Shown here: positions 44,198-53,090 of the stretch, in pieces
Numbering within the stretch: the first letter of the stretch is position 1
Layout: each line of letters begins with the position of its first letter
DNA from: Verrucomicrobiaceae bacterium
Lineage (GTDB): Bacteria; Verrucomicrobiota; Verrucomicrobiia; Verrucomicrobiales; Verrucomicrobiaceae
Length of the DNA: 59,321 nt
Assembly (NCBI GenBank): GCA_016795365.1
Contig: JAEUHN010000024.1
Coordinates: 1-59,321 of the forward strand
Direction: 5' to 3'
Translations under genes and position numbers: made by a program
Notes under the pieces: model-generated
Database searches by the model: none
Seen by the model: the letters and a program-made list of their open reading frames with translations, nothing else
Told to the model about the DNA's origin: nothing

Positions 44198-45571
44198 ATG
44201 AAACCAAGCATCCTTCTTGCTGCTCTCGCACTGTGCTCCGCCACAGCTGTGCGCGCCGAACAGGCCAAGCCCGTGCAACCCGGCGGTAAGCTGCCGGGCA
44301 ATGTCGCCATCCAGCTCGTCAAAGTCGAAGGCGACCTCGTTGAACCCGTGTCCGTGTCGGCACCGAATGACGGCACCGGTCGCGTGTTCGTGATCGAACG
44401 TCCGGGCGTGATCCAAGTCATCAAGGACGGCAAGCGTTTGAAGAAGCCCTTCCTTGATCTCAAGGACAAGACGATCAGTTCCTTCCTCGAGCTAGGCATG
44501 TTCAGCATGGCCTTCCACCCGGACTTCAAGACCAACGGCAAGGTGTATATCTGCTACGCGGACCTGTGGTTCAACGGCGCGTCGATGATCACCGAGTTCA
44601 AGGTGAAGAAGAACAACCCTGACCAGCTCGATCCTGAGAGCGCGAAGGTGATCATGCAGATCGACTTCCCCTATTGCAATCACCACGGCGGTCAGATCGC
44701 CTTCGGTCCTGATGGCTATCTCTACATCGGTGTGGGCGACGGCGGCTGGGAAGGCGATGTAATTGATGCTGGCCAGGACAAGTCAACCTGGCTGGGCAAG
44801 ATGCTGCGCATTGACGTGAACAAGTCGAGCGGCGACCGCGCTTACGACGTGCCGAAGGACAATCCCTTCATCACTCCACTGCAACAGATGACGCTGTTCG
44901 GCGTGAGCGAGGAGGCCTTCAGCAAGGTGCATCCGCGCGCGAAGTCGGAGATCTGGGCTTATGGCCTGCGCAATCCGTGGACGTTCAGCTTCGACTCGAA
45001 GACCGGTGACCTCTACATCGCTGACATCGGCCAGAATCACTGGGAGGAAGTCGATTTCCAGCCCGCGAGCAGCAAGGGCGGCGAGAACTACGGATGGAAG
45101 TTCATGTGCGGCAGCCATCCTTTCCCGATGATCCTGAAGAAGAACCCAGACGGCACCGAGACCGCTGTCGATCCTGGTAGCGATTATCCGAAGGTGGGCG
45201 TGCTGCCGATCGCGGAATACAGCCACGTCGATCAAGGCATCTGTGTGATCAACCTCGGTGTCTCGCGCAACGCGGCGTATCCTGAACTCGAAGGCACCTA
45301 CTTCGTGGGTGACTGGGGCAGCAGCAAGGTGTGGGGCATGAAGCAAGTCGATGGCAAGTGGCAGATGCAAGAGCTGCTCGACCTCGCCGACGGCCTGCGC
45401 ATCACCGGCAGCGGCATCGGACCCGATGGCACGATCTATGTGTCGCAGGGCACTGCCGGCTACGGTGGCAAGGTGGACCCGTATCAGGAAGAACGCGGCG
45501 CAGTGTGGAAGATCGTTCCCGCCGACAAGGTGCCTGCAGGCGCAGTGACGGCTCCGTTGGCGAAGAAGTAA
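44198..45571 (+). CDS. PQQ-type sugar dehydrogenase (sorbosone dehydrogenase family)
   Basis: This 457-residue secreted protein (signal MKPSILLAALALCSATAVRA) has the GSDH/sorbosone dehydrogenase beta-propeller signature: HHGGQIAFGPDGYLYIGVGDGG (core of 20 near residues 166-185), SEIWAYGLRNPWTFSFD, and NYGWKFMCG. Members oxidise sugars or sugar aldehydes with PQQ. It is 138 bp from the DUF1080 gene and ends in a terminator, so the two may be one carbohydrate-oxidation unit. Cofactor and substrate are not directly visible. Confidence 0.86.
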   Translation: MKPSILLAALALCSATAVRAEQAKPVQPGGKLPGNVAIQLVKVEGDLVEPVSVSAPNDGTGRVFVIERPGVIQVIKDGKRLKKPFLDLKDKTISSFLELGMFSMAFHPDFKTNGKVYICYADLWFNGASMITEFKVKKNNPDQLDPESAKVIMQIDFPYCNHHGGQIAFGPDGYLYIGVGDGGWEGDVIDAGQDKSTWLGKMLRIDVNKSSGDRAYDVPKDNPFITPLQQMTLFGVSEEAFSKVHPRAKSEIWAYGLRNPWTFSFDSKTGDLYIADIGQNHWEEVDFQPASSKGGENYGWKFMCGSHPFPMILKKNPDGTETAVDPGSDYPKVGVLPIAEYSHVDQGICVINLGVSRNAAYPELEGTYFVGDWGSSKVWGMKQVDGKWQMQELLDLADGLRITGSGIGPDGTIYVSQGTAGYGGKVDPYQEERGAVWKIVPADKVPAGAVTAPLAKK

Positions 45572-45601
45572 TCCTCGCTCACGATTGATCTAGAAATGAA
45601 G

Positions 45602-45627
45602 AAGGCGGGCCTCACGGTCCGCCTTTT
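45602..45627 (+). terminator. Rho-independent terminator after the sugar dehydrogenase
   Basis: Positions 45602-45611 and 45616-45625 form a 10-bp stem with one G-T wobble around a TCAC loop, and the hairpin runs into TTTT. It lies about 30 bp beyond the stop codon. Confidence 0.85.
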
Positions 45628-46007
45628 CCTTTGGCATCGGATCAATCGCTCGCGGAGGAAATGATCTCAATCCGCTCTACTCCACGACAAGGTCATGGCT
45701 ATTTACTTGGATCTTCTCTGCATTCTAGTTGGGATGCTTGTGAACAAGAGACCACCCACAGTTTTTTGGTCAGTTACCGCGAGCGGATGCCTGCCTGTGC
45801 TGACCTTCAATCATCGCACTCAACCTGCATTCGCACCTCCACGGCATCACGCCAATCGGTGGAGGTCGACTTCTCATCACGCCGAACACGGGCGTGAAAA
45901 GCGATGATGGCCAAACGAAGCAACACAGCCAAAGTCGTGGTCGCTCGTGTGGATGAGAAGGCTGGGCTGGTGGTTGATTCGAGCCCGTCGTCAAAGCGAC
46001 AAGAAGC
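45628..46007. other. Intergenic stretch without a convincing gene
   Basis: About 380 bp between the terminator and the next gene. Short frames on both strands overlap each other and have no family features. One 8-bp perfect inverted repeat (ACCTCCAC 45835-45842 with GTGGAGGT 45859-45866) is present. I see no tRNA, riboswitch or IS end. It may be remnant sequence. Confidence 0.5.
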
Positions 46008-47417
46008 TCACGCAATGATCTCCCGCACCACCTCGCCATAGACATCGGTGAGACGGTAGTCGCGACCCAGATGACGCCAGGTGAGCTTGAGGTGATCGAG
46101 ACCTAGCAGGTGCAGGATGGTGGCATGGAGGTCGTGCAGATGGACTTTGCCGGAGACGGGACGGTATCCGAACTCGTCGGTTTCGCCGTGCATGAGGCCA
46201 CTCTTAACACCGCCGCCAGCCATCCAGGCGCAGAAGCTCTCTGGCTGGTGCTCGCGGCCATGTTTTTCGATGGGCGCGGTGCGGCTGAGGTCCTGACTCC
46301 AGGGTGTGCGGCCAAACTCACCGCTCCACACCACGAGCGTGTCCTCCAGCAAGCCACGCGATTTCAGATCGCGGATCAAACCAGCGCACGGGAGGTCGCT
46401 GGCGGCACAACTGTTGGGCAGGGAGCCGCGGATGTTGCCATGATGATCCCAACCATCCATGGTGACCTGCACAAAGCGCACGCCCGCCTCGCTGAACCGC
46501 CGGGCAAGCAGGCAGGCACGGCCATTTTTGTCCGTCGTCTTTTCGCCGATGCCGTAGAGCTTCTTCGTGGCCTCGGTTTCCTTCGAGAGATCGACTAGCT
46601 CCGGCGTGGCCGTTTGCATGCGGAAAGCGGTCTCCAGGCTGTGGATCATGCCTTCCATTTGCACATCCGTGTCATTTTGCGACAGCAGGCGGCGGTTCAT
46701 GCGCTGGATGAAGTCGAAACGCCGTCGCTGCGAGGCATCATCGGTCGCGGGATCGGTAAGAAAGGCGATGGCGGGATCGCTAGCCTTGGACGGAAGTGTT
46801 ACCGGCGTGCCCTGGTGTGCAGCGGGCAGGAAGGAGGCACTGTAATTCCGTGTGTCGATGCCGGGATGAATCGTGAGAAAGGCTGGGAGGTTCTGGTTTT
46901 CGGTGCCGAGACCGTAGCTGACCCAGGAGCCGAGCGAGGGGCGCGCCTCAGCGATGACGCCCGTGTGAATCTGAAGCGCGGCGGGGCCGTGCTGGTTGTT
47001 GTCGGCATGCACGGCACGAAGAAGGCAAAGCTCATCGGCGATGGCGGCGGTGTGAGGCAGCAAATCCGAAATCGTCACGCCGGACTGACCGCGAGGCTGC
47101 ACCGGAATGTCCGTGCCGAGTGCCAGCAATCCCTCGGTGCTCTCATGACGATGCTGCTCGGGTAAAGGAGCGTTCACCGACTTGCCGTGCTTCTCTTGAA
47201 TCAAAGGCTTCGGATCAAAGAGGTCCATCTGCGAGGGACCGCCGGACATGAAGAGAAAGATGACACGTTTCGCCTTTGGCTGGATCATCGGCGCACGCAG
47301 AGCGAGCGGATTTGAGGCCGCATGAACCAAGCTATGCAAGGCCATCGCGCCAAAGCCCGCGCTGGTTTGGCGCAGCCAGCCGCGGCGAGTGGTGGTGGCG
47401 AGAGGTGGAAAGTTCAT
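46008..47417 (-). CDS. DUF1501 protein (operon partner of the DUF1549 gene)
   Basis: Starting at Met 47417, this 469-residue protein has a twin-arginine-like N-terminus (TTRRGWLRQTSAGFGAMALHS) and the DUF1501 features FLFMSGGPSQMDLFDPKP (about residues 54-71), SWVSYGLGTENQNLPAFL, and HDLHATILHLLGLDHLKL near the end. It starts 4 bp after the DUF1549/DUF1553 stop, so the two are translationally linked. Upstream in-frame Met codons lie inside that gene. Exported sulfatase-like fold; activity unknown. Confidence 0.88.
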   Translation of the reverse strand: MNFPPLATTTRRGWLRQTSAGFGAMALHSLVHAASNPLALRAPMIQPKAKRVIFLFMSGGPSQMDLFDPKPLIQEKHGKSVNAPLPEQHRHESTEGLLALGTDIPVQPRGQSGVTISDLLPHTAAIADELCLLRAVHADNNQHGPAALQIHTGVIAEARPSLGSWVSYGLGTENQNLPAFLTIHPGIDTRNYSASFLPAAHQGTPVTLPSKASDPAIAFLTDPATDDASQRRRFDFIQRMNRRLLSQNDTDVQMEGMIHSLETAFRMQTATPELVDLSKETEATKKLYGIGEKTTDKNGRACLLARRFSEAGVRFVQVTMDGWDHHGNIRGSLPNSCAASDLPCAGLIRDLKSRGLLEDTLVVWSGEFGRTPWSQDLSRTAPIEKHGREHQPESFCAWMAGGGVKSGLMHGETDEFGYRPVSGKVHLHDLHATILHLLGLDHLKLTWRHLGRDYRLTDVYGEVVREIIA

Positions 47418-47421
47418 CGGT

Positions 47422-49824
47422 TCAAAAGCGGAGCAGGAACTCATTCGTGCCAAAGAGGGCGCGAGCCAGCTCGGTCCAGGTTTGGATTTTATCAGCGCTG
47501 CTGCTGATTTGTAGAAAGGCGAGCGCGTCTTCACGCTCAGCGGCGGTGATGGGGCGGCTCAAGACACGCAGCCAGAGCCGTGCAAGACGAGCAGCATCTT
47601 CTTCTTGAATGGCGAGTAGAGACTTTGCGAGGTCTTCACCGCGCTCGCGGATGAGGTCGGCATTCAGCAGATATAGCGATTGCGTGGGCACGGTGGTCAC
47701 GCTGCGCTTGCTGGTGAACTGCGCGGGTTGCGGGAAGTCGAACACATCGCGCAGCCGTGCCGTGCCAGGCTGCGTGCCGGTGCGGACGACGCCTAGATAC
47801 AGCGTGCGCTCGTAGTCCTGGCATGGGCGTTCGGTTTTGATGCTGAACTGCGGATGATTGCTCTTCGGAGTGAGGGGTAGGCCACTGATGTTCTCCGGGA
47901 ACTCCAACGGCAGGCCGGGGCCTCCGGATGGTGCGGAAAGTCGTCCGCTCGCCACCAGCATCGCATCGCGAATGGACTCGGCATCAAGCCGCTGGCGGTT
48001 CATGCGGGTGAGGAGTTTGTTTTCGGGATCTGTCGACAGCGCGTTACCACTTGCGAGACGGTAGGTGTGGCTGAGCACGAGCATGCGGATGAGCTTTTTC
48101 TGCGACCAGCCTTCCTTCATGAAGCGATTCGCGAGATGATCGAGCAACTCAGGATGGCTGGGTGAATCGCCGCGAGTGCCGAAGTAGTCCACACTGCGCA
48201 CCAATCCCTCGCCGAAGAGCTTTTGCCAGACACGATTCACCGCCACGCGGGCCGTGAGCGGATTGCGAGCGTCCGCGATCCAATCGGCGAGTTGCAGGCG
48301 ACCGCTTTGCTCGGCGGGAATCTTCGGCTGCGGGCCCCACATCGCCACACGCACAAGACCACGCGGCATGGTATCGCCGAGTGCATACGGATTGCCACGG
48401 ATGGTCAGGCGCATGTCACCGGGCTTTGCCACGTCCTGCACCGCGATGGCCTGTGGTTTGCCGGGATGAAAATACTCGCCGTGGGCGATGCGCAGTTCGA
48501 GCGCAGTGATCTCCTTTTTCAACTCGTCGAGGCGCTTTTGTCCTGCCGCGTCGGGCTTTTCGTCGAGCGCTTTCGACTCCGTCTCCAGCTTCAGTTTTTC
48601 CTGTCGCCAACCTGCCAGCTTTTGCTCGTGTGCACTAGCGATCTTCCGGTCCTCCTCCAGCTCCGGCAGCGGCACGCGCTGGATGTTGCTCCAGATGCCG
48701 AGACCCGTCTTGAAGGTGGTCTTCGTGCTGCGGAACATCCCTGCCAGCGCGTAGTAGTCCTGCTGGCCGATGGCATCGAACTTGTGATCGTGGCAGCGCA
48801 CGCAGCCCAGCGTCATGCCGAGGAAGGCGGTGCCCACCTTGCTCACCTGACTGTCCACGAAGTCGTGCTCCATCTTGAGCTTGTCGATGGCGTTGATGTC
48901 CACATCACCCAGCAGGATGAAACCGGTCGCGATGAGGTTCGCCCGGCGCTCCTCAGGTGAGGCAGCAGGCAGCAAATCGCCCGCGAGTTGCTCGCGGATG
49001 AAGCGGTCGAAGGGCTTGTCCTGGTGGAAGGACTCAACGAGGTAGTCCCGATACCGCCACGCATGTTCGGCAAAGACTTTCCCCTCCGTTCCAATCTGCT
49101 CCGCGTAGCCCACGAGGTCCAGCCAATGCCGCGCCCAGCGCTCGCCGTAGGCTTTGGATGAGAGCAGGCGATCCACCACGCGCTCATGCGCCTGCGGTGA
49201 GTGGTCTGCGATGAAATCGGCGATCTCTGGTTCGGTCGGAGGCAAACCCGTGAGGTCAAACGTCACGCGCCGCAGCCAAGTGTGCGCCGCCGCCTGCGGC
49301 CCAGGCTGGAGACCCGCCGCCTCCTGCCTCGCAAGGATGAAGGCATCCACCTCATTCAGCGGCCAGTCTCTATCACGCACGGTGGGAGGTGGGGCATCCC
49401 GCACTGGCTGATAGGCCCAGTGCTTCCGACCTTCCTCCACATCCACGCCCGTCTTCCTCACTATTGTTGCCTCCGCCTCACGTGGATCGGGAGCACCACG
49501 CTTCACCCACTCCTCCAGCACAGCGATCTCGTTCTGCGGCAGTTTCGCCTTTGGCGGCATCTCCAGGTCTGGGTTCGTGTAGAGCACCGCTTTGATCATG
49601 CGGCTCTCTTCCGGCTCCCCCGGAACGATCGCTGGACCGCCATCACCACCGGTCTGCCAGCCCGAGCGCGAGTCGAGCACCAGCCCTCCCTTGATCTTTC
49701 CAGCGTGCGAGTGGCATTCGTAGCAGCGCTGCTGCAAAATGGGCTCCACGCGCTCGCGGAAAAATCCATCCCCATCCGCCGCAGAGGCGGCGAGTGGGAG
49801 CAGGAGTATGGCGGCGAGTTTCAT
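47422..49824 (-). CDS. DUF1549/DUF1553 cytochrome c-type protein
   Basis: This 800-residue secreted protein (signal MKLAAILLLPLAASA) has the PSCyt1 heme motif CYECHSHA (about residues 34-41), DUF1549 with CVRCHDHKFD (about 340-349), a helical region, and DUF1553 (about 500-795) with NRVWQKLFGEGLVRSVDYFG. It lacks the middle carbohydrate-like domain of the 11772-14795 paralogue, which explains its shorter length. It is divergent from the larger paralogue at 49960 across 135 bp, which must hold promoters for both. Confidence 0.9.
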   Translation of the reverse strand: MKLAAILLLPLAASAADGDGFFRERVEPILQQRCYECHSHAGKIKGGLVLDSRSGWQTGGDGGPAIVPGEPEESRMIKAVLYTNPDLEMPPKAKLPQNEIAVLEEWVKRGAPDPREAEATIVRKTGVDVEEGRKHWAYQPVRDAPPPTVRDRDWPLNEVDAFILARQEAAGLQPGPQAAAHTWLRRVTFDLTGLPPTEPEIADFIADHSPQAHERVVDRLLSSKAYGERWARHWLDLVGYAEQIGTEGKVFAEHAWRYRDYLVESFHQDKPFDRFIREQLAGDLLPAASPEERRANLIATGFILLGDVDINAIDKLKMEHDFVDSQVSKVGTAFLGMTLGCVRCHDHKFDAIGQQDYYALAGMFRSTKTTFKTGLGIWSNIQRVPLPELEEDRKIASAHEQKLAGWRQEKLKLETESKALDEKPDAAGQKRLDELKKEITALELRIAHGEYFHPGKPQAIAVQDVAKPGDMRLTIRGNPYALGDTMPRGLVRVAMWGPQPKIPAEQSGRLQLADWIADARNPLTARVAVNRVWQKLFGEGLVRSVDYFGTRGDSPSHPELLDHLANRFMKEGWSQKKLIRMLVLSHTYRLASGNALSTDPENKLLTRMNRQRLDAESIRDAMLVASGRLSAPSGGPGLPLEFPENISGLPLTPKSNHPQFSIKTERPCQDYERTLYLGVVRTGTQPGTARLRDVFDFPQPAQFTSKRSVTTVPTQSLYLLNADLIRERGEDLAKSLLAIQEEDAARLARLWLRVLSRPITAAEREDALAFLQISSSADKIQTWTELARALFGTNEFLLRF

Positions 49825-49959
49825 TGGGCTTTCGGAAAGGCTCGGAGTGAGTGACGACCCCTACTGCCCTCATGAAAATACAGTGCTCCCAGCCTTCTTC
49901 TTCATCCGCTTGCGAGACTATTTTCCCAATGGCCGTAGCTGTCACCCTTCTACGTTAAA

Positions 49960-52900
49960 GTGACACCGACACGCCTAACTCATCTGATCTTCTGCATCGC
50001 CGTCACGACCGCCATCGCGGCGGCCGATGGAGCGCAGCGTGAGGCGATGACGTTTTTCGAGAACGAAGTCCGACCGCTGCTGGTGAAGCGGTGCTATGAA
50101 TGTCACAGCGATACGAAACAGAAGGGCGGGCTGCGGGTGGATCACATTGGCTACCTAAAATCGGGTGGAGACACCGGACCAGCCTTGGTGCCTGGGAAAC
50201 CGGACGAGTCAGCGCTGATCGAGGCGGTGCGATATGCGAACGAGGACTTCCAGATGCCGCCGAAGGGGAAGCTCCCGGACGCAGAGATCGCGATCATGGA
50301 GAATTGGATCAAGATGGGTGCTCCGTGGCCGGAGGATCCGGCGAAGAAAGTTGTGGTGACGGAGGGCGGCTTCACGCAGGAGCAGCGGAATTATTGGGCC
50401 TTCCAGCCGGTGAAGAAGGTGTCGCCGCCGAATACGGGAGGCTCATGGGGGCGCAGTGACGTGGATCGCTTCATTGCGGCGAAGCAGTCGGAGATGAAGC
50501 TGAAACCAGCGCCAGAGGCGGACCGGCATGAGCTGGTGCGACGGGTGTATTTTGACCTGCATGGTCTGCCCCCGACGAAGGATCAAGTGGATGCGTTTGT
50601 GAATGACAAGGACCCGCGTGCCTATGAGAGGCTGATCGATGAAGTGCTGGCGAGCCCGCGCTATGGCGAGCGATGGGCGCAGCATTGGCTGGATCTCGTG
50701 CGCTATGCGGAGAGCGATGGTTACAACCAGGACGCCTATCGCCCTCATGCATGGCCGTATCGCGACTACGTCATCAAGTCGTTCAACGAGGACAAGCCCT
50801 ATGATCAGTTCGTGCGTGAGCAGCTCGCGGGCGACGAGATCGCGCCGGATGATCCAGAGGTGCTCATCGCCACGGCCTTCATGCGTCATCCGGTGTATGA
50901 ATACAATCTGCGCGATATTCGCGGCCAGTGGGATCTGATCGTCACGGACATGACGGACACCGCAGGCGAGCTTTTCCTTGGCCTGAGCATGGGCTGCGCT
51001 CGCTGCCACAATCACAAGTTCGATCCCATTCTCCAAAAAGACTACTACCGCCTGCGTGCCTTCTTCACGCCCGTGCACTGGCGCGATGACTTGAAGCTGG
51101 TGACTCCGGCGGAGAAGGAGGCTTTTGATCAGCAGGAGGCCAAATGGATGGCCGCCACGGCCGAAATCCGTGCCAAAATGGATGCGCTCACGCAGCCGGA
51201 GATTGATAAGCGGGTGAAAACCTGGCTTGTCAGCTTCCCCGAGGACTTGCAGGCGATGACGAACAAGCCCGCAGACCAGCGTGACTCACTGGAGAAGCAG
51301 CTCGCCGGACTTTGCAAGCGCCAGCTGGACTTCGCACGCGCGTCGTTTGATCCGATGAAGGACATCAAGGATGAAAAAGCCAAAACGGAATACAAGGCGC
51401 TCCGGGAAGCGCTGAACAAGTTCGATCACCTCAAGCCGGAGCCGCTGCCTGAAGCCTTCGTGGTCACGGATGCAGGGCCGAAAGCCCCTGCCAACAAGCT
51501 GCAGACGCGCAAGGGCGATCTGGAGATCGAGCCCGGCTTCCCCGCCATCGTGGACTCGGCCCCGCTCAAGATCACGCCGACGAAAACCTCCACCGGACGC
51601 CGCACAGCGCTTGCTGAATGGATCACGCGGTCGGACAACCCGCTCTCCACACGCGTCATCGTGAATCGTGTGTGGCAGTATCATTTCGGGCGCGGCATCG
51701 TCGGCTCTTCGAGTGAGTTTGGCACGCTGGGCGAGCTGCCGACGCATCCCGCGCTGCTCGACTACCTCACGAAGAAGTTTGTGGAAGGCGGCTGGCACTT
51801 CAAAGCGCTGCATCGCGAGATCATGCTCTCCGCGACTTACCAGCAGACGGCTCGTCGTGAGCCTGATGAGGCGGTGGCGAAGATTGATCCGGCAAACCGC
51901 TATCTGTGGCGCTTCAATCCGCGTCGGCTGGATGCGGAGCAAGTGCGCGATGCCTTGTTGGCTGTCAGCGGCGAACTCGATCTCACCGCTGGAGGCCCAG
52001 CCAGCGATGGCAATGGCACGCGCCGCTCCATTTACACGCGGAAGAAACGCAACAGTCCGAATGACCTGCTCCTCGCTCTCGACATGCCCGCTGGCTTCAC
52101 GAGCATCGCTGAACGTCAAAGCACGACGACACCGACACAGGCGCTGCAATTGCTCAATGGCGACTGGTTGCGTGCTCGTGCGCGTCATCTTGCTTTACGC
52201 AGCAAGAGCATCGAAGACACCTGGATAGCCGTGCTGGGCCGTCAGCCCACGGAGCAGGAGCGGGCCACGGCGGATGCTTTTCTCAAGACGCAAATGGCTC
52301 GGGTCAAACAAGCCCCACCCAAAAACGAAATCGCCGCCAATGACCAAGGATTCAAAGTCAACACTCCTCATGAACGCCTGCTCGTGAGCGTGAATGACAA
52401 GGAGGGCGACGAGTTCACCGTCGAGTCCATCGTGAAGCTCGATAGCGTGGATAAGAACGCTGAGCTGCGCACCTTGGTCTCGCACTGGGATGGTGGAAAG
52501 GCCAGCCTGGAGTCCTTTGGCTGGAGCATTGATGTCACCGGTCAAAAGTCGCGCTACAAGCCGCGCAACATCCTCATGCTACTCGTAGGCGAGGATGAAA
52601 ACGCGAACATCAGCTATCAGGTGGCGGCGTCCGACATCCACATCGAAGTGGGCCGCCGCTATCACTTGGTGGTTCAGGTTTCCAGTGCCCGACACAGCAT
52701 CACCTTCACCGTGCGAGATCTCGATACGCCAGGAGCCAAAGCAGAGTCCGCCATCGTGCAGATCGAGCGTCTCTCGAAGCTCAGTCAAGGCGCTTCACCG
52801 ATCTACCTTGGCGGTCTGGGCAAACGCAATCCAACGCGCCAATGGGACGGGCAGATCGAGGCCCTGCGCATCGTGTCCGGCCAAACTGCTGACAACATGC

Positions 52901-53088
52901 TTAACGCCGATCCTGATCAGTGGAAGTCCGGCATCTTCATCTGGCGTGCCGCTGATCCGCTGCGCTCGCAGTTCACCTGGAGCGGCGCCGATTCCGAGGC
53001 CGCACCGGAGGACGAGCCTTTGGTCAAGGCCATGACAAGTCTTTGCCAGGTGCTGCTGACCTCGAATCAGTTTTTCTATCTTCATTAA
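49960..53088 (+). CDS. DUF1549/DUF1553 protein with a nested LamG-like domain
   Basis: This 1042-residue protein starts at GTG with a signal peptide. It carries CYECHSDT (PSCyt1, about residues 47-54), DUF1549 with CARCHNHKFDP, and DUF1553 with NRVWQYHFGRGIVGSSSEFG. Before the last DUF1553 helix (LVKAMTSLCQVLLTSNQFF) lies a jelly-roll or LamG-like domain (about 800-1000; FTVESIVKLDSVDKNAEL, IYLGGLGKRNPTRQWDGQIE). It is the first gene of a forward operon with a DUF1501 gene 2 bp downstream. Placing a carbohydrate-binding-type module inside the DUF1553 end is unusual. Heme-linked electron transfer is inferred. Confidence 0.88.
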   Translation: MTPTRLTHLIFCIAVTTAIAAADGAQREAMTFFENEVRPLLVKRCYECHSDTKQKGGLRVDHIGYLKSGGDTGPALVPGKPDESALIEAVRYANEDFQMPPKGKLPDAEIAIMENWIKMGAPWPEDPAKKVVVTEGGFTQEQRNYWAFQPVKKVSPPNTGGSWGRSDVDRFIAAKQSEMKLKPAPEADRHELVRRVYFDLHGLPPTKDQVDAFVNDKDPRAYERLIDEVLASPRYGERWAQHWLDLVRYAESDGYNQDAYRPHAWPYRDYVIKSFNEDKPYDQFVREQLAGDEIAPDDPEVLIATAFMRHPVYEYNLRDIRGQWDLIVTDMTDTAGELFLGLSMGCARCHNHKFDPILQKDYYRLRAFFTPVHWRDDLKLVTPAEKEAFDQQEAKWMAATAEIRAKMDALTQPEIDKRVKTWLVSFPEDLQAMTNKPADQRDSLEKQLAGLCKRQLDFARASFDPMKDIKDEKAKTEYKALREALNKFDHLKPEPLPEAFVVTDAGPKAPANKLQTRKGDLEIEPGFPAIVDSAPLKITPTKTSTGRRTALAEWITRSDNPLSTRVIVNRVWQYHFGRGIVGSSSEFGTLGELPTHPALLDYLTKKFVEGGWHFKALHREIMLSATYQQTARREPDEAVAKIDPANRYLWRFNPRRLDAEQVRDALLAVSGELDLTAGGPASDGNGTRRSIYTRKKRNSPNDLLLALDMPAGFTSIAERQSTTTPTQALQLLNGDWLRARARHLALRSKSIEDTWIAVLGRQPTEQERATADAFLKTQMARVKQAPPKNEIAANDQGFKVNTPHERLLVSVNDKEGDEFTVESIVKLDSVDKNAELRTLVSHWDGGKASLESFGWSIDVTGQKSRYKPRNILMLLVGEDENANISYQVAASDIHIEVGRRYHLVVQVSSARHSITFTVRDLDTPGAKAESAIVQIERLSKLSQGASPIYLGGLGKRNPTRQWDGQIEALRIVSGQTADNMLNADPDQWKSGIFIWRAADPLRSQFTWSGADSEAAPEDEPLVKAMTSLCQVLLTSNQFFYLH

Positions 53089-53090
53089 TC

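Noticed and set aside
45695..45907. Short frame in the gap before the DUF1501/DUF1549 operon
   Set aside because: Overlapped by other short frames, no family features and odd composition.
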